From NCBI RefSeq assembly GCF_001418105.1, contig NZ_LIQI01000031.1:124001-188000 (forward strand): a stretch of 64,000 nt of DNA. The letters run 5' to 3'. This stretch comes from Lacinutrix himadriensis. Lineage in GTDB: Bacteria > Bacteroidota > Bacteroidia > Flavobacteriales > Flavobacteriaceae. Both the position numbers and the translations under genes were made by a program. Shown one piece after another: positions 35,009 to 43,620 of this stretch. Under the pieces are notes generated by a model. It was given only the letters and a program-made list of their open reading frames with translations, was not told the origin of the DNA and made no database searches. Positions within the stretch are counted from its first letter, which is position 1, and each line of letters starts with the position of its first letter.

Positions 35009-35848
35009 ATGTCATTTCGAGCTTGTCGAGAAATCTCTTTGGAACGGATGACTGAAAACAATGTCATTTCGAGTGATCCCGATATTTTTTCGGGATGGTA
35101 TCGAGAACAGGTTAATGAAATGCTTAAAAGAACACAGAACACCGAACACCGAACACTGAAACCAATGTCATTTCGAGTGATCCCGATATTTTTTTTCGGG
35201 ATGGTATCGAGAACAGGTTAATAGAAATGCTTAAAAGAACACAGAACACTGAAACCAATGTCATTTCGAGTGATCCCGATATTTTTTCGGGATTGTATCG
35301 AGAACAGGCTAATGAAATGCTTAAAAGAACACCGAACACTGAAACCAATGTCATTTCGAGTGATCCCGATATTTTTCGGGATGGTATCGAGAACAGGCTA
35401 ATGAAATGCTTAAAATAATCAAGGAACAACGGATAACAAAAACCAATGTCATTTCGAGTGATCCCGATATTTTTCGGGATGGTATCGAGAACAGGTTAAT
35501 AGAAATGCTTAAAATAATCAAGGAACAACGGATAACTAAAATACAATGTCATTTCGAGCTTATCGAGAAATCTCTTTTGAACGGATGACTGAAACCAATG
35601 TCATTTCGAGTGATCCCGATATTTTTTCGGGATAGTATCGAGAACAGGTTAATGAAATGCTTAAAACAACACAGAACACCGAACACTGAAACCAATGTCA
35701 TTTCGAGTGATCCCGATATTTTTTCGGGATAGTATCGAGAACTGGTTAATGAAATGCTTAAAAGAACACCGAACACCGAACACTGAAGACTGAAATACAA
35801 TGTCATTTCGAGTGATCCCGATATTTTTTCGGGATAGTATCGAGAACA
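35009..35848 (+). repeat. Ten-unit palindromic REP-like array
   Basis: Units start with ATGTCATTTCGAG at 35009, 35061, 35165, 35258, 35348, 35446, 35546, 35598, 35695 and 35800. Units 1 and 7 are the short type (GCTTGTCGAGAAATCTC or GCTTATCGAGAAATCTC), about 52 bp. The other eight are long (90-105 bp) with a hairpin TCGAGTGATCCCGA / TCGGGATGGTATCGA. Long units end with TTAATGAAATGCTTAAAA-type sequence and a variable linker built from AACACCGAACACTGAA or from AATCAAGGAACAACGGATAA. The loop T-run differs by 1-3 bases between units. Confidence 0.95.
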
Positions 35849-35861
35849 AGTATAACGAGCC

Positions 35862-36872
35862 TTGCAACAAAAATTAAAGACCAAAACCATGTATACACAA
35901 CCATACCACAAACAAGATTTATCTAATTTTAGTTTCTTAGTAACTGGAGGAGCAGGTTTTATAGGATCTAATTTGGTAGCATACCTATTACAATTCGGTG
36001 CAAAAAAAGTACGCGTATTAGATAATTTTTCTAATGGCTATAGAGAAAACTTGACCGAGTTTATGGACAACCCAGCATTCGAGTTATTAGAAGGCGATAT
36101 TAGAGATCTTGCTACCTGTAAAAAAGCCATGTTAGATATAGACTATGTTTCGCACCAAGCAGCATTAGGTTCGGTGCCGCGTTCTATAGCCGATCCAGCA
36201 ACTACTAATGACGTTAATATATCTGGTTTTTTAAATATGCTTATCGCATTAAAAGAAAGCACTAGTGTAAAGCGTATGGTATATGCAGCATCTAGTTCTA
36301 CCTATGGCGATAGTACTTCTTTGCCAAAAGTAGAAGAGACTATTGGTAATCCTTTGTCTCCTTATGCGGTAACCAAATATGTAAATGAATTGTATGCCAA
36401 TGTTTTTGGTACTACCTATAATACCGATGTTATTGGCTTTAGATATTTTAATGTATTCGGACCAAAGCAAAGTCCTAATGGCGCTTATGCCGCAGTAATT
36501 CCTTTGTTTATGCAAGCATTAAAAGAAGGGAAAGCACCAACCATTCATGGCGATGGCGGACAAACCCGAGATTTTACCTTTGTAGCTAATGCCGTACAAG
36601 CCAATGTAAAAGGGATGTTTGCATCTAAAGAAGCAGCTAATCAAGTATTTAATATTGCCTGTGGCGAACGTATTTCTGTGAATTATTTATGGGATACGTT
36701 AAACCAAGCAGCCAATACCAATCTAGATGCGATGTATGGACCAACACGCCAAGGCGATGTAAGAGATTCTTTGGCAGATATTTCTAAAGCAAATAAATTG
36801 TTAGGTTATGATCCACAATTCTCTGTACAAGAAGGGCTTGCTTTGACGTATCAATGGTTCAGCAATAGGTAA
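35862..36872 (+). CDS. tviC: UDP-GlcNAc/GlcNAcA 4-epimerase, TviC/WbpP family
   Basis: A 336-aa extended SDR epimerase. The Rossmann motif is VTGGAGFIGSNLVAYLL, and family-specific segments are HQAALGSVPRSIADP, AASSSTYGDS (catalytic Ser), PLSPYAVTKYVNELYA (YxxxK), FRYFNVFGPKQSPNGAYAAVIP and GDGGQTRDFTFV. These match TviC/WbpP, which interconvert GlcNAc- and GalNAc-type UDP sugars, including the uronic acids. The first in-frame ATG is used; Met9 (MYTQPYH) at 35886 is equally possible because the first residues derive from sequence next to the repeat array. With tviB it predicts UDP-GalNAcA. Confidence 0.9.
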   Translation: MQQKLKTKTMYTQPYHKQDLSNFSFLVTGGAGFIGSNLVAYLLQFGAKKVRVLDNFSNGYRENLTEFMDNPAFELLEGDIRDLATCKKAMLDIDYVSHQAALGSVPRSIADPATTNDVNISGFLNMLIALKESTSVKRMVYAASSSTYGDSTSLPKVEETIGNPLSPYAVTKYVNELYANVFGTTYNTDVIGFRYFNVFGPKQSPNGAYAAVIPLFMQALKEGKAPTIHGDGGQTRDFTFVANAVQANVKGMFASKEAANQVFNIACGERISVNYLWDTLNQAANTNLDAMYGPTRQGDVRDSLADISKANKLLGYDPQFSVQEGLALTYQWFSNR

Positions 36873-37219
36873 AAATGTGTTGAACTTATTTATAAACCAA
36901 TCTAAAAAAAATAGAAAGTAATTTTTTTTACATGGTGCATGTATATTTAAATTGTAATTAGTTTATATAATAAAACTACAAGGCAGTTTAATTAAGAAAG
37001 AATCCTTCAATTATTCTTTTTTTAAATTAGGAAAAGATCAGGTAATTTATAATATGTATTTTAAAATTTGTGAGGAATTACTATATTAGCCATATATCGA
37101 ATATTATATAAGTTTATATTTATATTTGGTTTTTCATTCTATTATTTATGTTAGAAAGGTTATTTGTTTAGCTGATAATATGGTGGCGTGGATTAGATAA
37201 CAATTATGAAAGAATACAA
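36873..37219. other. 347-bp intergenic region after tviC
   Basis: A very A+T-rich stretch with no gene. Shortly after the tviC stop there is an A8T / AT8 hairpin (36904-36912 with 36921-36929, 8-base loop) that could be a weak terminator. The rest probably carries a promoter for the following glycosyltransferase genes, but no clear box could be assigned. Confidence 0.4.
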
Positions 37220-38383
37220 ATGAAGGTAAACAATTTAGTAAAGCTTATAAAACAGGATTATTTACTACTTGCTTTATGTATATTAAGTTTATTTTCAATA
37301 CTACGAACCCTTATAATTCCATTACAAGGAGATGAAATAACCTATTTTAAGATAAGCGAACATATACTTTCTGGAAAATATTATTTATATGATTTTCCAT
37401 CTTCAGTTTCTCCTATATTACCATTTATTTTTGCTATATTTTCTACACCATTTAATTACATTATTGGCATTAGTTTATTAAAATGTTTTAATATTTTATT
37501 AGCTTTTTTTGGACTGAACTATATGTGTCTTTTCTTGAAAAAGCAAAATGTACCTATTTCCATTATAGCTAGTATTTTTATCCTTACCTTAACTAATACC
37601 AACAGTATTAATTGGTTTTCTAGTCTTTTTCCAGAGTCTATTTTGTTTTTTGGTTTTTGGGGTTTTGTGTATTATTTTAACAAAGAACTTTCGGTATCAC
37701 ACTTTAAGAAAATGCTACTTTTCTTTGTGTTATTAACCATGACACGTTACGTATTTGCAGTATTAGGAATAGCAGTATTGTTTTATATATATAGATGCTA
37801 CAAAGCAGAAACTTTTAAAAATAACCAAATTAAAAAACTCGTGTTTTTTTCAATCCTATGCGCTATACCAGTGTTGTTTTGGTTTAAATATGTGTATTAT
37901 ATAGAGATGAGTAACGTGAGTGAAATAAGTTATTTTAAGAGATATAAAGAAGGAAACAATGGTCTTTGGACAAATATTAAAGCTGGATTAGGTTTCATGA
38001 TTCATCCAGAAGTTAGAAATTTAAGTGGACTTCCAGCATTTGTAACCTTATTTATACCTATAACAGGTTTTCGGCACTATCTAATTAGTGCTATATTATT
38101 CGGTTTATTTTTATTTGGGTATATTAAAACCAATAAATCAAATGGCATTCAGTTTCTTTTTTATGCAACACTTTTAGTCATGTTAGGGTTGGTTTTCGCA
38201 GGTACAGGCTTTAGTCGTTATTGGTTAGTTTTTTTACCTTGTTATTATTTAGGATTTTATTACGCTTTTAAAACGTTTAAATTAAAAGATAGTTGGTTCT
38301 TTTTATTGTCAAAAATAGTTGCAATTATTTATGTAATTAATGAAATTCGATTAGATTTTTTAATTTTTGATAGGCATCTGTAA
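37220..38383 (+). CDS. GT-C-like integral membrane glycosyltransferase
   Basis: A 387-aa hydrophobic protein with about 9-10 membrane helices. After helix 1 (LLLALCILSLFSILRTLII) the loop contains GDEITYFKISEHILSGKYY, the acidic-pair arrangement (DE) found at the active site of GT39/GT83-type GT-C transferases. It heads a group with a GtrB-like GT2, a methyltransferase and a GtrA-like protein; in Gtr systems a polyprenyl-phosphate sugar is made by GtrB, flipped by GtrA and transferred by a third membrane protein. This gene fits the third role. The sugar and acceptor are unknown. Confidence 0.65.
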   Translation: MKVNNLVKLIKQDYLLLALCILSLFSILRTLIIPLQGDEITYFKISEHILSGKYYLYDFPSSVSPILPFIFAIFSTPFNYIIGISLLKCFNILLAFFGLNYMCLFLKKQNVPISIIASIFILTLTNTNSINWFSSLFPESILFFGFWGFVYYFNKELSVSHFKKMLLFFVLLTMTRYVFAVLGIAVLFYIYRCYKAETFKNNQIKKLVFFSILCAIPVLFWFKYVYYIEMSNVSEISYFKRYKEGNNGLWTNIKAGLGFMIHPEVRNLSGLPAFVTLFIPITGFRHYLISAILFGLFLFGYIKTNKSNGIQFLFYATLLVMLGLVFAGTGFSRYWLVFLPCYYLGFYYAFKTFKLKDSWFFLLSKIVAIIYVINEIRLDFLIFDRHL

Positions 38384-38441
38384 AGTCAAGTCTGTTTCTA
38401 TACTTTTTTCAACAAAACATCTTTATACAAATTTTTAAAAT

Positions 38442-39395
38442 ATGGCTCACCTATTAATTTATATGCCTGCCTTAAATGAACAAGCAACTATCTTTAAAGT
38501 ACTGGAATCTATTCCTAAAAAAATTAATGGTTTTACAAATATTGAGCTTTTAGTAATTAATGATGGTAGTACCGATAATACAGAAAAAGAAGCTTTAAAA
38601 GCAGGTGCAACAGTTATTAATCATAAAAATAATAAAGGGGTTGGAAGTGCCTTTGGCACAGCACTTAAATATGCTTTACAAGTAAATGCAGATGTTTTGG
38701 TAAGTATTGATGCAGATGGTCAATTTGATGTGAATGAAATTGAAAACATGATTTCACCAGTTCAGCAAGAAATTGTCGACTTCTGTATAGGAAATAGATT
38801 TCACAATAAGAAACCTTCAAACATGCCTTCTGTTAAGTATTGGGGAAATATGCGAGTAAATAAGCTTATTAGTTTTATCTCTAATAAAGAAATATTGGAC
38901 GCTTCTTGTGGTTTTAGAGCATATTCCAAAGAAAGTTTGCTAAATCTTAATTTACACGGAAACTTTACGTACACACATGAAGTTATTTTAGACTTACTTA
39001 ACAAGGGTTTTAGTGTGCAACAAATTCCGATTCACGTAACATACTTTGATGATCGTAAATCACGAGTTGCCCACAACTTAGTTAGTTATGGATTAAAAAC
39101 ATCTAAAATTATTATTAAAAGCTTAAGAGATTATAAGCCTTTTTATTTTTTTGGAATCATAGCGATGTTGTTTTTTATACTTGCTTTTGGATTGGGATTG
39201 TTTGTTTTTATACATTGGATAGAAACTGGGTTCATAACGCCTTACAAATCATTTGGAATAACTAGTCTGATTCTATTTTTAGTGTCTGTTTTATTTCTTG
39301 TGCTTGCATTATTAGCAGATATGTTAGGTAGTATTAGGAGTAACCAAGAAAAGATCTTGTTATTAATTAAAAAAAGCGCTTACAGAAATGATTGA
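38442..39395 (+). CDS. GT2 glycosyltransferase with two C-terminal helices, GtrB-like
   Basis: A 317-aa membrane-bound GT2. The GT-A domain has IYMPALNEQATIF, VINDGSTDNTE, KNNKGVGSAFGTALKYA and metal-binding SIDADGQFD. It is followed by DASCGFRAYSKE and THEVILDLL, and two C-terminal membrane helices (about 232-256 and 268-295). This is the architecture of GtrB/polyprenyl-phosphate sugar synthases. Its last 8 bases overlap the methyltransferase start. The GtrA-like gene follows two genes later. Confidence 0.85.
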   Translation: MAHLLIYMPALNEQATIFKVLESIPKKINGFTNIELLVINDGSTDNTEKEALKAGATVINHKNNKGVGSAFGTALKYALQVNADVLVSIDADGQFDVNEIENMISPVQQEIVDFCIGNRFHNKKPSNMPSVKYWGNMRVNKLISFISNKEILDASCGFRAYSKESLLNLNLHGNFTYTHEVILDLLNKGFSVQQIPIHVTYFDDRKSRVAHNLVSYGLKTSKIIIKSLRDYKPFYFFGIIAMLFFILAFGLGLFVFIHWIETGFITPYKSFGITSLILFLVSVLFLVLALLADMLGSIRSNQEKILLLIKKSAYRND

Positions 39396-40008
39396 TAATT
39401 CTAAACTGAAAGCAACACCAGAACTAGAAGATTTTGCTGGTAAATATGAAAATTCTAGTAAAATTGCTACATATTTGGTAGACAGCTATTTTAAAGCTGT
39501 AAAGAAACTACTAACTAAAACCGAGAATGTTTTGAAGGCGCATGAAGTTGGCGCAGGTGAAGGACGCTCAACCATGCGATTGAGTAAAATGGTTCCATCC
39601 TTGAGTGCATCCGAATTTGTCCCACATTTAGTAGAATTGGCCATTAAAAATAATCCAACGATAACTATTTTAGAAGAAAGTGTTTATGAACTAAATTATA
39701 AAGATGAGTCTGTAGATTTGGTTTTTTTACTGGAAGTTTTAGAGCATTTAGATTACCCAGAAGCAGCACTAGAAGAATTAAAACGAATTTCTAATCGCTA
39801 CTTAATTTTAGGTGTGCCTAGAGAACCAATATGGAGAATTTTAAATATGTGCAGATTTAAATATATAAAGCATTTAGGGAACACTCCAGGACATTTAAAT
39901 CATTGGTCTAAGTCATCTCTAATTAAATTAATAGAAGAAAAATATGGAAAGGTTCTTGCTGTAGAAAGCCCTTTACCTTGGACGATTGTTTTGGCTGAAA
40001 AATATTAA
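39388..40008 (+). CDS. Class I SAM-dependent methyltransferase
   Basis: A 206-aa enzyme with SAM motif I in HEVGAGEGRSTMRLS, VDLVFLLEVLEHLDYPEAALEELKR (motifs II/III, ubiE-like) and GVPREPIW. It is soluble. It is translationally coupled to the GtrB-like gene upstream and 12 bases from the GtrA-like gene downstream. It may methylate a sugar or lipid-linked intermediate in the Gtr-type branch; this is inferred from position only. Confidence 0.8.
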   Translation: MIDNSKLKATPELEDFAGKYENSSKIATYLVDSYFKAVKKLLTKTENVLKAHEVGAGEGRSTMRLSKMVPSLSASEFVPHLVELAIKNNPTITILEESVYELNYKDESVDLVFLLEVLEHLDYPEAALEELKRISNRYLILGVPREPIWRILNMCRFKYIKHLGNTPGHLNHWSKSSLIKLIEEKYGKVLAVESPLPWTIVLAEKY

Positions 40009-40020
40009 ATCCGACTTCAA

Positions 40021-40419
40021 GTGAGTAAGCTTAAAAAAATAGGAAAACCAGAAAATATAATTCTAATAAAGAAATATGTATCCTTAAGCCTAGTGGGTTA
40101 TGCTTACGTTTTTTTAGTATTATACTTGTTGGTAGATTATTTTGAAATGAATAAGTCTCTAGCGTTTATTATGGTCTATAGCTCTTGGTATATTTTGCTT
40201 TATGTTTTGCAACTAAAATACTTGTTCAATAAACAACATGATAGTGCCAAATTTTTACGGTTTTATGGCACGTTATTGTTTTTTTATATTTGTGCCAATC
40301 TTTTATATAATTTAGGTATATATTTAGAATTAAATTATTTATTGTCTACATTGATAACCGTTATAGTTTTAATGCCTTTTAGACTTATAGCCTCTAAGCT
40401 TTATGTATTTAAAGATTAA
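40021..40419 (+). CDS. GtrA-like four-helix membrane protein
   Basis: A 132-aa protein starting at a GTG, with four membrane helices (about residues 18-37, 45-64, 82-100 and 105-124) and the GtrA-type ending VLMPFRLIASKLYVFKD. GtrA proteins are proposed flippases for polyprenyl-phosphate sugars made by GtrB. A GtrB-like gene lies two genes upstream, which supports the call. The length matches the family (120-140 aa). Confidence 0.78.
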   Translation: MSKLKKIGKPENIILIKKYVSLSLVGYAYVFLVLYLLVDYFEMNKSLAFIMVYSSWYILLYVLQLKYLFNKQHDSAKFLRFYGTLLFFYICANLLYNLGIYLELNYLLSTLITVIVLMPFRLIASKLYVFKD

Positions 40420-40573
40420 AACCTGCCTGTATTAATTACCTGTTTTTATCAACTAGCACACCAAATTTAAGACGATAAAAGCTTTCTCTTTGATTACGAT
40501 TAATTTTAATTAGTAATGTTTCTATTTTATAAAGCCATTGTTTATATTAGCCCTAACTAAAACAATACTACCA

Positions 40574-41437
40574 TTGAATACACCTAAAGATGATGCATGG
40601 CTATATACCATTTCGTCTAAACACAAATTAATAGATTTTAATTTTAAAGAAATTTGGCGTTATAGAGATTTGCTGCTGCTGTTTGTTAAGCGTGATGTAG
40701 TAACGGTATATAAGCAAACGATATTAGGCCCATTATGGTACTTAATACAGCCTTTATTTACAGCACTTACTTTTACTTTAATATTTAATAAAATTGCCAA
40801 TATAGAAACAGGAACCGTACCTCCTTTTTTGTTTAATCTAGCAGGAATATCTATTTGGGGGTATTTTAATAAATGTTTAACTGCTACTAGTGATACTTTT
40901 AAAAGTAATGCAGCCGTTTTTGGTAAAGTGTATTTTCCACGAATCATAGTGCCACTCTCTATCATCATTTCTAATCTATTAAAGTTTGGTATTCAATTAC
41001 TTATTTTTATAGCCTTTTATGTATATTATGTTGTAAACGATGCTGCAATACATATAGATAGTAGTGTTGTGTTTTTTCCTTTATTAATACTACTCATGGG
41101 TTTACTAGGTTTAGGAATAGGAATGATTATTTCTAGTTTAGTCACTAAATACCGTGATTTAAAATTTTTGGTAGGCTTTGGTGTACAATTACTAATGTAT
41201 GTTTCTGCCGTGATGTATCCATTGGCATTAATGCGAGAAAAATTGCCCAAAATAGCATGGATTGTAGAGTATAATCCTGTTGCTTATATTATAGAAACTG
41301 CTCGATTTATGCTTTTAGGTACTGGTACCTTTAGCTGGTTTGGTATTTTATATACCGTAGGGGTAACTTTTGTAATCTTGTTTTTCGGGATTATTATATT
41401 TAACAGAACCGAAAAAACGTTTATAGATACCGTTTAA
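40574..41437 (+). CDS. wzm: ABC-2 type polysaccharide export permease, Wzm
   Basis: A 287-aa permease with about six helices. After a cytoplasmic start (DAWLYTISSKHKLIDFNFKEIW) comes the family signature YRDLLLLFVKRDVVTVYKQTILGPLWYLIQPL, and near the end EYNPVAYIIETARFMLLG, as in Wzm/TagG. No ATG is available; TTG at 40574 gives MNTPKDDAWLY, while a TTG at 40538 would add 12 residues. With Wzt at 41559 it forms an exporter for finished, lipid-linked polysaccharide. Confidence 0.88.
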   Translation: MNTPKDDAWLYTISSKHKLIDFNFKEIWRYRDLLLLFVKRDVVTVYKQTILGPLWYLIQPLFTALTFTLIFNKIANIETGTVPPFLFNLAGISIWGYFNKCLTATSDTFKSNAAVFGKVYFPRIIVPLSIIISNLLKFGIQLLIFIAFYVYYVVNDAAIHIDSSVVFFPLLILLMGLLGLGIGMIISSLVTKYRDLKFLVGFGVQLLMYVSAVMYPLALMREKLPKIAWIVEYNPVAYIIETARFMLLGTGTFSWFGILYTVGVTFVILFFGIIIFNRTEKTFIDTV

Positions 41438-41440
41438 TTA

Positions 41441-41517
41441 GTGAAAAGTGAAAAGTGAAAAGTGGAAAGTGAATGGTGAAGTAGTGAAAAGTGGAGTAGT
41501 GAAAAGTGAATAGTAGT
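41441..41517. repeat. Simple repeat of GTGAAAAGTG type between wzm and wzt
   Basis: About eight degenerate units of GTGAAAA, GTGGAAA, GTGAATG and GTAGTGAAAAG type follow directly after the wzm stop. It is non-coding in all frames, with frequent stops. Confidence 0.8.
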
Positions 41518-41558
41518 TTTATAACTCACAACTTGCATCTCACAAAAAAAATAAACAA

Positions 41559-42824
41559 ATGAGTGTCATTTTAAAAGCAACCAATATTAGTAAACAGTAC
41601 CGACTTGGTCTTGTAGGTACAGGTACTATAAGTCACGATTTAAACCGTTGGTGGCATCGTGTACGTGGTAAAGAAGATCCTTATTTAAAAATAGGAGCAA
41701 TAAACGATCGTAGTGCCAAAGCAGATAGTGACTATGTTTGGGCATTACAAGACATCAATTTTGAAGTACAAAAAGGAGAAGTTCTAGGTATTATTGGTAA
41801 AAATGGTGCAGGAAAATCTACACTATTAAAAATACTATCTCGTGTTACAACGCCTACCACAGGCGATATAAAAACCAAAGGCCGTATTGCTTCTTTATTA
41901 GAAGTAGGTACTGGGTTTCATCCAGAACTTACTGGTAAAGAAAATATTTATCTAAATGGCGCTATTTTAGGAATGTCTAAAGCCGAAATAAAAGCCAAAG
42001 AAGAAGAAATTATTGAATTTTCAGGTTGTGACCGTTATGTAGATACGCCTGTAAAACGGTATTCTTCCGGAATGCGCGTACGTTTGGCATTTGCCGTAGC
42101 GGCATTTTTAGAACCCGATATTTTGGTGATTGATGAGGTATTGGCGGTAGGTGATGCAGAATTCCAGAAAAAAGCCATTGGTAAAATGCAAGACATTTCT
42201 AAAGGCGATGGTAGAACCGTTTTATTTGTGAGCCACAATATGGCAGCGGTAAAGAGTTTGTGTACACGTGCTATTGTTTTAGAACATGGAACTTCGGTTT
42301 TTGAAGGAGGGACGGACGAGGCTGTAAGTTATTATTTGAGAAATAAAGAAGAAAAAGAAACTGTAAATTTTCCAATAGCATTTGAAAAAGGCCAAATATT
42401 GGATTTTAAAGTTTTAGACTTTATGGGGAATAACTCTAATTTGTTACTTGGTGAAAAATGTACTTTTGATTTAAAATTAACAATTAAAAAACCACAATCC
42501 ATTAAAATAAATATTAGATATCAGCTTTTTGATAAAGATGAAAAACTAATTACCACTTTTAATACGTATCATCATGACGCTAATAGAATTTTAGAAACAG
42601 AAGTACAGAACTTTAAATGTACTATTGATAAATTAAATGTTTCTCCTGGTTTTTATGATATTGGATTACAAATTTTAGATTTAAATAATAGGAAAATTCT
42701 TTATCAAACAGAAGGTTTGAAAGAAATAATAATTGAAACTGGTGATGTATTTAAAACAGGTAAGTTACCATCAAGGCAAAATTTAGGAGTGTTTTTAGCT
42801 GAACAGTCTTGGGAAATTTTTTAA
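41559..42824 (+). CDS. wzt: Polysaccharide export ATPase Wzt with C-terminal binding domain
   Basis: A 421-aa protein. The ABC ATPase (about 1-260) has Walker A GIIGKNGAGKST, GFHPELTGKENIYLNG, signature KRYSSGMRVRLAFAVAAFL and Walker B ILVIDEVLAVGDAEF. The C-terminal 160 residues (about 265-421) form a beta-sandwich-like domain of the Wzt type (EKCTFDLKLTIKKPQSIKINIRY; SPGFYDIGLQI), which in known systems binds the modified non-reducing end of the polymer and couples chain termination to export. A capped polymer is therefore inferred. It pairs with wzm immediately upstream. Confidence 0.92.
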   Translation: MSVILKATNISKQYRLGLVGTGTISHDLNRWWHRVRGKEDPYLKIGAINDRSAKADSDYVWALQDINFEVQKGEVLGIIGKNGAGKSTLLKILSRVTTPTTGDIKTKGRIASLLEVGTGFHPELTGKENIYLNGAILGMSKAEIKAKEEEIIEFSGCDRYVDTPVKRYSSGMRVRLAFAVAAFLEPDILVIDEVLAVGDAEFQKKAIGKMQDISKGDGRTVLFVSHNMAAVKSLCTRAIVLEHGTSVFEGGTDEAVSYYLRNKEEKETVNFPIAFEKGQILDFKVLDFMGNNSNLLLGEKCTFDLKLTIKKPQSIKINIRYQLFDKDEKLITTFNTYHHDANRILETEVQNFKCTIDKLNVSPGFYDIGLQILDLNNRKILYQTEGLKEIIIETGDVFKTGKLPSRQNLGVFLAEQSWEIF

Positions 42825-42831
42825 GAATAGC

Positions 42832-43533
42832 ATGATATCACATAAGCATAAATTTATTTTTATTCACATTCCTAAATGTGCAGGATCTAGTATTCGAGAT
42901 TTTTATTTTGATACACCTAATTTAGATTGGAAAGTACCTAATTACGATTTATTGTATGGGTGGTGTCCTAAAAGAAAAATACATTTACAACATGCAACAG
43001 CTAAACAGCTTTTAGAAACAGGTTTAATTAGTAGGGAGATTTGGGAAAGTTATTATAAGTTTACTTTTGTAAGAAATCCATGGGATAGAGTTTATTCTGC
43101 TTATTTATGGGTAATGAAAGATTGTGGGTTAAAAGGACCCTTTCAGGATTTTATTTTAAGAGAAGGTGTATTTAAAGATGTTTTAACAAATCAAGAATCG
43201 AAAAGTACAAGATCGTGTCATATGTGGTCTCAAACTGATTTTTTCACGATTAATGGCAGTTATAATTTGGATTATATAGGACGCATTGAAACTTTACAAG
43301 ATGATATTAAATATATTAATAATCAATTAGGGATAGAAAAACAATTTAAGGAGCATAGCAATAAGAGTCCTAAAAGAGCAAAACACTATTCTTTATCTTA
43401 TGGACAAAAAAAACAAAAATTGGTTGAATCTTTATATAAAAGCGATATTGAATTATTGAAATATTCGTTTGAAAATAAAATATCAGGATTACATTTATTC
43501 AAAGATTTATTTAAATTAAAAGATGCCAAGTAA
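42832..43533 (+). CDS. Sulfotransferase (Sulfotransfer_2-like)
   Basis: A 233-aa protein starting MISHKHKFIFIHIPKCAGSS. The HIPKCAGSS loop is the PAPS 5'-phosphosulfate-binding motif of the Golgi-type carbohydrate sulfotransferase family, and FTFVRNPWDRVYSAYLWV is its 3'-phosphate motif. It would move sulfate from PAPS to a hydroxyl group of the polysaccharide or its intermediate. It follows wzt by 7 bases, so it is in the same operon. It is the first of four sulfotransferases in the locus. Confidence 0.88.
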   Translation: MISHKHKFIFIHIPKCAGSSIRDFYFDTPNLDWKVPNYDLLYGWCPKRKIHLQHATAKQLLETGLISREIWESYYKFTFVRNPWDRVYSAYLWVMKDCGLKGPFQDFILREGVFKDVLTNQESKSTRSCHMWSQTDFFTINGSYNLDYIGRIETLQDDIKYINNQLGIEKQFKEHSNKSPKRAKHYSLSYGQKKQKLVESLYKSDIELLKYSFENKISGLHLFKDLFKLKDAK

Positions 43534-43620
43534 ATTACATAGGGCACACAATATTTAAATTTATTTTTGGCAAATAAAAGATAATTATGATAAACTTTAA
43601 TTTATATATTAGTAGTTAAA

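Larger units (their letters stand above)
34939..35861. other. 923-bp intergenic region between tviB and tviC, filled with repeats
   Basis: No gene is supported; apparent open frames here are translated repeats. It holds a degenerate REP unit (34946-34981) followed by a ten-unit palindromic array (35009-35848). The last 15-20 bases before the tviC start appear unique. Confidence 0.85.

Noticed and set aside
35009-35848. CRISPR array
   Set aside because: The repeats are regularly spaced, but the spacers are themselves near-identical linkers, unit lengths vary (52 or 90-105) and no cas gene is nearby.
35009-35911. Several open frames of 60-120 codons in the palindromic array
   Set aside because: They consist of the translated repeat unit in various frames on both strands, with no start context or conserved domain.
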